Shown piece after piece: positions 3,750 through 5,652 of a stretch of 5,652 nt of DNA. Position numbers and translations under genes: made by a program. Origin of the DNA: Candidatus Faecousia faecipullorum (GTDB lineage Bacteria; Bacillota; Clostridia; Oscillospirales; Oscillospiraceae). The notes beneath the pieces were generated by a model that worked only from the letters and a program-made list of their open reading frames with translations, was not told the DNA's origin and did not search any database. Each line of letters opens with the position of its first letter. Position 1 is the first letter of the stretch. The stretch lies in contig DVJG01000149.1 in the NCBI GenBank assembly GCA_018710805.1, forward strand, positions 1 through 5,652. The letters run 5' to 3'.

Positions 3750-5609
3750 GTGGACATTTTAGATAGAATTCAAAGCCACACCGATCTCTCGGCTTTAAGC
3801 AGCGCCGAACGGATGAAGCTCTGCCAGGAGATTCGGGAATTTCTCATTTCCAGCGTTTCCAAGACCGGCGGCCATTTGGCCGGCAACCTGGGCACTGTGG
3901 AACTGACTGTGGCCATTGAGACCGTTTTTGATACGAGAAAAGACCGCCTGGTTTTCGACGTCGGCCATCAGTCTTATGTTCATAAGCTGCTGACGGGCCG
4001 CCAGGCGGATTTTGCTGGCCTGCGGCAGTACGGCGGCATTTCCGGTTTCCCCAGACCTATCGAAAGCGACACGGACGCCTTTGTAGCAGGCCATGCGTCC
4101 AGCTCCGTGTCTATCGCCTTGGGTATGGCGAGAGCCAGAACTTTATTGGGTCAAAACTATGACGTGGTGGCCCTGATTGGTGACGGTGCCTGCACCGGAG
4201 GCATGGCTTATGAGGGCTTTAACGATGCCGCCGTCAGCGGGGAGCCTATGGTTATTATCCTCAACGACAACGAGATGTCCATCGGCAAAAATGTAGGCGG
4301 TATGTCCCGCCATCTGTCCCGGATTCGGTCCAGCAAGAACTATTTGGAAGCCAAGCAGGCGTATCGGAAGCTTATGAAACGCACCCGCCTGGGAAGCCGC
4401 CTGTATGTCTGCAGCAGCCATATTAAGAATTGGCTCAAGCGGATGCTTTTGCCTGCCACCATGTTTGAGAACATGGGCTTTACCTATCTGGGCCCCGTGG
4501 ATGGCAATGACCTGCCTGGACTCATTGACATTCTCACCCGGGCAAAGAACCTCCGGGAGCCTGTGGTTGTCCATGTGGTGACCAAGAAAGGATGCGGCTA
4601 TCCCTTTGCCGAAGAGGACCCGGCAAAGTTCCACGGTATCGGACCCTTTGACCCGCATACCGGAAAAAAGCTGGGATCCAAGAAGCCGACCTTCTCTGAT
4701 TCCTTCGGCGAAGAGATGATTGCTCTGGCGGAGAAGGACAGCCGGGTCTGCGCCATCACCGCCGCCATGCCGGGAGGAACGGGGCTGCTGAATTTCCAGA
4801 AAAAATTCCCCAGCCGGACCTTTGATGTGGGCATTGCCGAGGAACACGCGGTGTCTATGGCTGCGGGTCTTGCCAAGCAGGGCATGATTCCCGTGGTGGC
4901 CCTGTATTCTACCTTCCTGCAGAGAAGCTATGACCAGATCATTCAGGATATCGGCATTTTGCACCTGCATGTGGTCCTGGCCATTGACAGGGCGGGGCTT
5001 GTGGGTGACGACGGACCCACCCACCATGGCGTGTTTGACGTGGGCTTTTTGCGGCAGGTGCCTGGGATGTGCATTCTTGCGCCTGTGAGCCGGCAGGAAC
5101 AGCGGGATATGCTCCGCTGGGCTGTGGAGGACTACAGAGGCCCCGTGGCAATCCGCTACCCCAGAGGCGGCGAAGGGCGCTATCAAGGCTCCGACTGGCA
5201 GGGCTTCAATGGAAAACTGGTCAAATGCCACCGCCAGGGAAAAGACGTGACCCTGCTGACCTATGGAAAGCTTTTGGACAATGTGCTGGAAGCGGTGGAA
5301 ATTCTGGCAAGAGAGGGCATAGAAGCCACGGTTCTTCGCATTATGACCCTTTCAAACCTGCCCACCCGGGAAATTGCAGACTGTCTCTCGGAGGGGAAAC
5401 ACCTCATTCTCTGCGAAGAGGTCTGTAACCGCTCCGGCATTCGGGAGGCCCTTGCCTGGGAGCTTCAAAAAATCGTGCCTGAATGCCGGGTAGACGGCAT
5501 TGACTTGGGCTGGGCCTTCGTGCCCCATGGCTCCAACCAGAAACTATATGAACACTGCGGCTTGGACGGAGCCTCCATCGCCGCATTTACAAGGGAGGCC
5601 CTGCAATGA
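3750..5609 (+). CDS. dxs: 1-deoxy-D-xylulose-5-phosphate synthase
   Basis: Condenses pyruvate and glyceraldehyde 3-phosphate to DXP, with loss of CO2, using thiamine diphosphate and Mg2+. It is the first step of the MEP isoprenoid pathway and also feeds thiamine and pyridoxal synthesis. The 619 residues equal the usual family length. Visible landmarks are HLAGNLG with His42; FDVGHQSYVHKLLTGR at 69-84; GHASSS at 114-119 (the family usually has GHSSTS); the ThDP/Mg site GDG 144-146 with LNDNEMSI, Asn174; His295 in KFHG; catalytic Glu364 in GIAEEHAV; YSTFLQRSYDQ; DRAGLVGDDGPTHHG at 413-427; and RYPRGG at 469-474. Arg414 and Arg472 fit the substrate-phosphate sites. The C-terminal transketolase domain is complete. 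The GTG at 3750 directly follows an in-frame stop (TAA 3747-3749). Its ribosome site is weak (AGG over the oapA stop), so translation may be coupled to oapA, 12 bases upstream. Confidence 0.97.
   Translation: MDILDRIQSHTDLSALSSAERMKLCQEIREFLISSVSKTGGHLAGNLGTVELTVAIETVFDTRKDRLVFDVGHQSYVHKLLTGRQADFAGLRQYGGISGFPRPIESDTDAFVAGHASSSVSIALGMARARTLLGQNYDVVALIGDGACTGGMAYEGFNDAAVSGEPMVIILNDNEMSIGKNVGGMSRHLSRIRSSKNYLEAKQAYRKLMKRTRLGSRLYVCSSHIKNWLKRMLLPATMFENMGFTYLGPVDGNDLPGLIDILTRAKNLREPVVVHVVTKKGCGYPFAEEDPAKFHGIGPFDPHTGKKLGSKKPTFSDSFGEEMIALAEKDSRVCAITAAMPGGTGLLNFQKKFPSRTFDVGIAEEHAVSMAAGLAKQGMIPVVALYSTFLQRSYDQIIQDIGILHLHVVLAIDRAGLVGDDGPTHHGVFDVGFLRQVPGMCILAPVSRQEQRDMLRWAVEDYRGPVAIRYPRGGEGRYQGSDWQGFNGKLVKCHRQGKDVTLLTYGKLLDNVLEAVEILAREGIEATVLRIMTLSNLPTREIADCLSEGKHLILCEEVCNRSGIREALAWELQKIVPECRVDGIDLGWAFVPHGSNQKLYEHCGLDGASIAAFTREALQ
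5593..5598 (+). promoter_or_regulatory. Ribosome binding site of the tlyA-like gene
   Basis: GGGAGG inside the last codons of dxs, 7 bases before the ATG at 5606-5608. It supports the overlapping start. Confidence 0.7.
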
Positions 5610-5652
5610 AAGTCAAAAAGAGACTGGATGTTCTGCTGACCGAGCAGGGTTA
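5606..5652 (+). CDS. TlyA family S4-domain/rRNA methyltransferase, 5' end only
   Basis: Only the first 15 codons are in the window: MKVKKRLDVLLTEQG, then a cut codon beginning TA. The RLDVLL-x-E-x-G opening is typical of the S4 RNA-binding domain of the TlyA/YqxC family (annotated as hemolysin A or as a 2'-O-ribose rRNA methyltransferase). That family is the usual gene after dxs in Firmicutes. The ATG overlaps the dxs stop as ATGA, and GGGAGG lies 7 bases upstream, so the two genes are translationally linked. The rest of the gene lies beyond the right edge. Confidence 0.82.
   Translation, partial: MKVKKRLDVLLTEQG

Noticed and set aside
4143..5231. A 362-codon minus-strand open frame opposite dxs
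   Set aside because: It is the antisense shadow of dxs, which carries all the expected catalytic motifs; the antisense translation resembles no protein family.

Overview
The window looks like chromosomal DNA of a Gram-positive anaerobe of the Clostridia. The evidence is strong AGGAGG-type ribosome binding sites, TTGxxx-17-TATAAT promoters, GTG starts and the gene content. It is mostly of moderate GC, with one clearly AT-rich gene near the left end. The genus cannot be fixed from the sequence.

The left part (1-1843) reads leftwards. A divergent promoter region at 1844-1976 drives, to the left, a small protein of the DUF3592-like type (1520-1843), then a HAD-superfamily hydrolase (837-1502), and possibly an AT-rich GNAT acetyltransferase (306-770). 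To the right it drives a Nudix hydrolase (1977-2444). The first 305 bases hold no convincing gene, only a possible promoter pointing out of the window.

The right part is the centrepiece. A sigma-A-type promoter at 2471-2499 is followed by about 610 bases with no credible protein gene but many complementary segments. Next come a four-helix membrane protein of 193 residues (3156-3737), dxs for 1-deoxy-D-xylulose-5-phosphate synthase (3750-5609), and the start of a TlyA-type S4/rRNA methyltransferase gene (5606 to the window end). A structured RNA of about 600 nt, then a small multi-pass membrane protein, then dxs and tlyA is the known locus of OLE RNA (Ornate, Large, Extremophilic) and its membrane partner OapA. 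I therefore call 2505-3113 an OLE RNA and 3156-3737 oapA. The call rests on length, position, predicted folding and neighbours; no covariance search was possible.

OLE RNA and OapA are known to form a membrane ribonucleoprotein linked, in Bacillus halodurans, to cold, alcohol and magnesium stress and to energy metabolism. Dxs makes the first committed intermediate of the MEP isoprenoid pathway. The tight spacing (12 bases between oapA and dxs, an ATGA overlap between dxs and tlyA) suggests one transcript. Unlike the best-known loci, the gene directly upstream of the RNA here is a Nudix hydrolase and not ispA, and the RNA appears to have its own promoter.
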